Shown piece after piece: positions 61,501-64,000 of a DNA stretch of 64,000 bases. Below the pieces are notes generated by a model. It ran no database searches. It saw only the letters and a program-made list of their open reading frames with translations, and was not told the DNA's origin. How positions within the stretch are numbered: the stretch's first letter is position 1; every line of letters begins with the position of its first letter. The stretch is from Cryptomeria japonica (Eukaryota; Streptophyta; Pinopsida; Cupressales; Cupressaceae), in contig NC_081415.1 in the NCBI RefSeq assembly GCF_030272615.1, positions 623,657,740 to 623,721,739 on the forward strand, written 5' to 3'. Made by a program: the position numbers and the translations under genes.

Positions 61501-62640
61501 TCCACAAGCAATCGAATAATGTCATCTCAACTTCTATTGCATGCATCGTAATCCATAAATTGTGCCAAGCTAGTGCACTTGAATAATCGTTGCATACGTG
61601 GAATAATGGGAATATAGCGAAGAACCTTGCAAGCAACCCTTTTTGTTATTTGATCTGTTCGATATCTACTGATATGACATTCAAGGCATTCAGTTCAAAA
61701 TTTATGTTGTTTGTGATATATAATATGATCATTGGGACAAGCATCTATTGCTGGATACTCCATTCCAATATCTTTCATAATGGTAGATAATTATTGATAT
61801 TAGTGAGGTAGAATATTTGATGGTGGTAACAAAAACTCACCTATCAATCTACAACAAAAAAATATAATTTGGTAATATAAAGAATATTAATGGTACAACA
61901 TGATTCACCATTTATTATGACAAATATGAGATACCTTAACATACATGAGATTGTTAAGTTAGATAAACAATTCATAACCTTCAATTTCACCAACAACAAT
62001 ACAACGGAGAGAAGAGTTGTCTATGAGCCTTCGTAAAGGGCCTCAGATGCCTTCTCAAGTAGAGTGACATCATGGACAACATCAAGGTCATCTTCATCAT
62101 CATGATCAGTTGTGCGAGTACTAAATGTTTCATAGATCAATGTATTTGTACAACCATCTTCAATTGTGTTTTGTGGCTCATGATCGTCATCTTCCATGGG
62201 ATCATTATCTTCAGCTTTGATATTCACACCTCCATGTCCATCCACTTCAAAAACCATATTCTTCGTGTTGTGTTGATCCATATCATGTGCTCTAGGGTGC
62301 TCAACCTATATAAAATTGATAAACATAAATAAACCATGACCATGATCTCATCATCAAGTGATTTATTATGTATATAAATTGTTAAAACAATATAATGAGA
62401 AACTTACCAATGGATGATAATCATGTCCACCTTCAATGTGACCATGCAGCCTACAATGTTTCTTAGTTGTTTTGATTAGAAGTCTTCTAGTCTTTAACCC
62501 CTTACAAATTTTGCAGGGACAATAACATTTTCCATCACCTTTTTTTGAAGTTAGACCATAATCTAGCAATTGTCTCCTTATTTTGTTGTTCGTTGATATT
62601 GTCTAACATGGTCTTTCTTCACAGGCAATAAAATCGGGCT
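58342..62640 (-). pseudogene. CACTA TNP2-type transposase, multi-exon, decayed
   Basis: About nine exons with GT-AG junctions. A transposase-associated domain (CYCPCKICKG and HCRLHGHIEGGHDYH, 62570-62408) is followed by an acidic exon ending ALYEGS (62305 to about 61935). The TNP2 core spans 61851-60167: ADGVNPFGEMKSVYSMWHVF, IPPWMSIK, ELWNGVTMYD, LLWTIHDAPG and GKFACPVC. The DUF4218 part lies at 59877-59463 (LPPTFFNAQEH, then RAHPEGSMVKGY). The DUF4216 part is at 59097-58650 (LECDFNSFK, NDPDRTVIEHD, PGWSFVVRRDPRG). The last exon ends in a long Asp run. The enzyme would bind and cut the element ends in the nucleus. Stops and shifts (for example after ALYEGS near 62021 and near 61496) show that this copy is inactive. 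Confidence 0.85.
58350..58600 (-). repeat. ATC/GAT trinucleotide and CACCAT repeat coding for poly-Asp
   Basis: A perfect (ATC)n run of about 20 units at 58498-58557 adjoins a (CACCAT)n stretch at about 58435-58497 and looser ATC repeats on both sides. On the - strand it encodes Asp runs and Asp-Gly repeats at the C-terminus of the transposase. The poly-Met and Ile/Thr frames over it are shadows. Confidence 0.95.
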
Positions 62641-64000
62641 ATAGAACTAGTTATATAGAAGTTGAAATGTTAGTTATGAAATCATGTTTCAGTATAATAT
62701 ACCAAATTAAATTACTTGAACATAGAAATTATCATCATTGAACCAAAACCATTTAACTCTTCTTTTTCATCTCAAAACATATCTAATGGCTTTGTGGTAT
62801 GCAATCCTTGTATCATATCTTAAGTTGACTAATGTATAATTGGGGTAATCCATGAGTGTCTAATGTGAATTCATTATCAATGTTGTGAAGTCATCGAGAG
62901 TATGGTGATAGTCATTCCTTATAGGATCCTCTCAATACTGTCCAAATCAGTCTAAAAGGAAAGAAACTATCCATTCCCATGCTCATGCATACTTACATGA
63001 CTAATGCTACCCTTGTGTATCCTAAACATTGTAGAGACCTTATCTGACTTTCCTAATCAATGTGGTTGTTGTCCTAATATGAAATACTGAGTTCTACCCT
63101 TGGCTCTGCATCAAACTTCTCACATCATGTTTCTTTAACAAAACACACTAATATGAATTGAGCCAACACCATGAGGATAGAGTCAAGTATCATGGCAATT
63201 AATCATAATATGTGAAGACGGGGTTCACACATAAGTGTTGGCTCTCGACAATGCCACACTTCCAAAATTGTCAGTCTCAAGACTTCTCCTATTGGGTCAA
63301 CACTCATTGATGGCCACAAGGCCAAATCAATGTATCTAGGCTTCAAACTCCTTACTCTAGGCTTGGAGGACCCTACACAACATCTATGAACACTCACTTG
63401 GTATTACAGTAGAAAGATCCTTCCTCTAGAACTTTGTTTGCAATGCACACATCATTGGTAATAATTGTTATGATGGATGGTATATTAGGACGGTAAATAA
63501 AATGCTTATTCTTTTTCCACCCTTTGACACTACAACAAGGTATTTGACTTGGCAGGGTCCCCACACATCACTTCAACAACAAACATTAGGAATTTCAACC
63601 TTTTGCCTTCTCAATGCATTTTTTTTTGTCTTTCATTGGTTTTCTAAGTCTGATACATAGGGATATCAGACCTTTCATGGCATCATCACACGCGCCTTCC
63701 AGTATGTAGTCCTTTCATATTTTTGGTTCCTACACACTATGTTGTTGTTAAGTATTGATGCAGTCTTAAGACATCTCATGAATCCATTACATGTCCACAC
63801 TTGGGTTTACAAACACAACTCTGTCAAAACAATATCACTAGTAAAACTATGACTGTGATAATCAATACCCTTAGGACAGTCATAGAAATTTAATCTATTT
63901 CATTTGGTTTTTATCCACAAACCCTTCCGAAGGTTGCATAGGGTCGCCTCACCCCTCTCTCTATCATCAAACACTTCAAAATACCAATCGCTTGGTCTTC
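62641..64000. other. Right flank of the CACTA element, possible subterminal repeats
   Basis: No coding exon recognised. Loosely repeated words occur at roughly 180-200 bp spacing: GGGTCCCC/GGACCC-type words near 63370, 63560, 63740 and 63945, and GTCTTAAGAC/GTCCTAA-type words near 63285, 63490, 63765 and 63860. CACTACAACAAGG at 63529 resembles a CACTA terminus read inward to the right. The true right end may lie beyond the window. Confidence 0.35.

Overview
The window is nuclear DNA of a seed plant with a large, repeat-dominated genome. The evidence is AT-rich sequence, nested LTR retrotransposons with plant-type initiator-Met primer sites, a plant L1-type LINE, a CACTA (En/Spm) DNA transposon with introns, and a single intact plant host gene of the RING-H2 type. 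The combination of old decayed elements and sparse genes suggests a gymnosperm-like genome, but the species cannot be fixed from the sequence alone. No tRNA, rRNA, CRISPR or bacterial gene was seen.

Layout. Positions 1-4140 are AT-rich intergenic DNA with a weak gag-like remnant. From 4146 to 15804 lies an old Ty1/copia element (Copia-A, + strand, target duplication GAGCC). It is broken by two later insertions. One is a young, apparently intact copia-type element on the - strand (6505-11878, TSD TAGAC, two 515-bp LTRs that look identical) that codes only for Gag and protease. The other is a solo LTR (13581-14918). A decayed unidentified gene lies at 16077-17434 (-). From 21281 to about 34880 is a second old copia element (Copia-B, +). 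Its first LTR is split by a Ty3/gypsy element on the - strand (21872-29792, TSD GTGAT), which also stops after gag-protease. Positions 36500-38260 are a long pyrimidine-rich tract with a perfect (CT)58 run. The only intact host gene is a one-exon RING-H2 ubiquitin ligase of the BRH1 type at 40107-40601, with a TATA box and a good start context. A 1-kb tandem duplication (42457-44510) adjoins an L1-type LINE remnant on the - strand (to about 47080). A CACTA-like terminus sits at 47702.

From about 53340 to 62600 (-) is a CACTA transposon with two multi-exon genes. The first is a TNP2-type transposase whose C-terminus is a long aspartate run. The second combines a SET-like domain, a Ptta/En/Spm-type region and a basic tail. 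Both carry frameshifts or stops.

How parts relate. The two gag-protease-only elements have no reverse transcriptase or integrase of their own, so they would need a full-length relative in trans. The TSDs give the order of insertion: Copia-A and Copia-B are oldest, the solo LTR and the gypsy element came later, and the gag-only copia is the most recent. The most notable points are the SET-like domain inside the CACTA element, the pristine gag-only copia with a GC-rich leader and a novel acidic C-terminal region, and a GTGCAC-centred motif repeated four times in the gypsy element.
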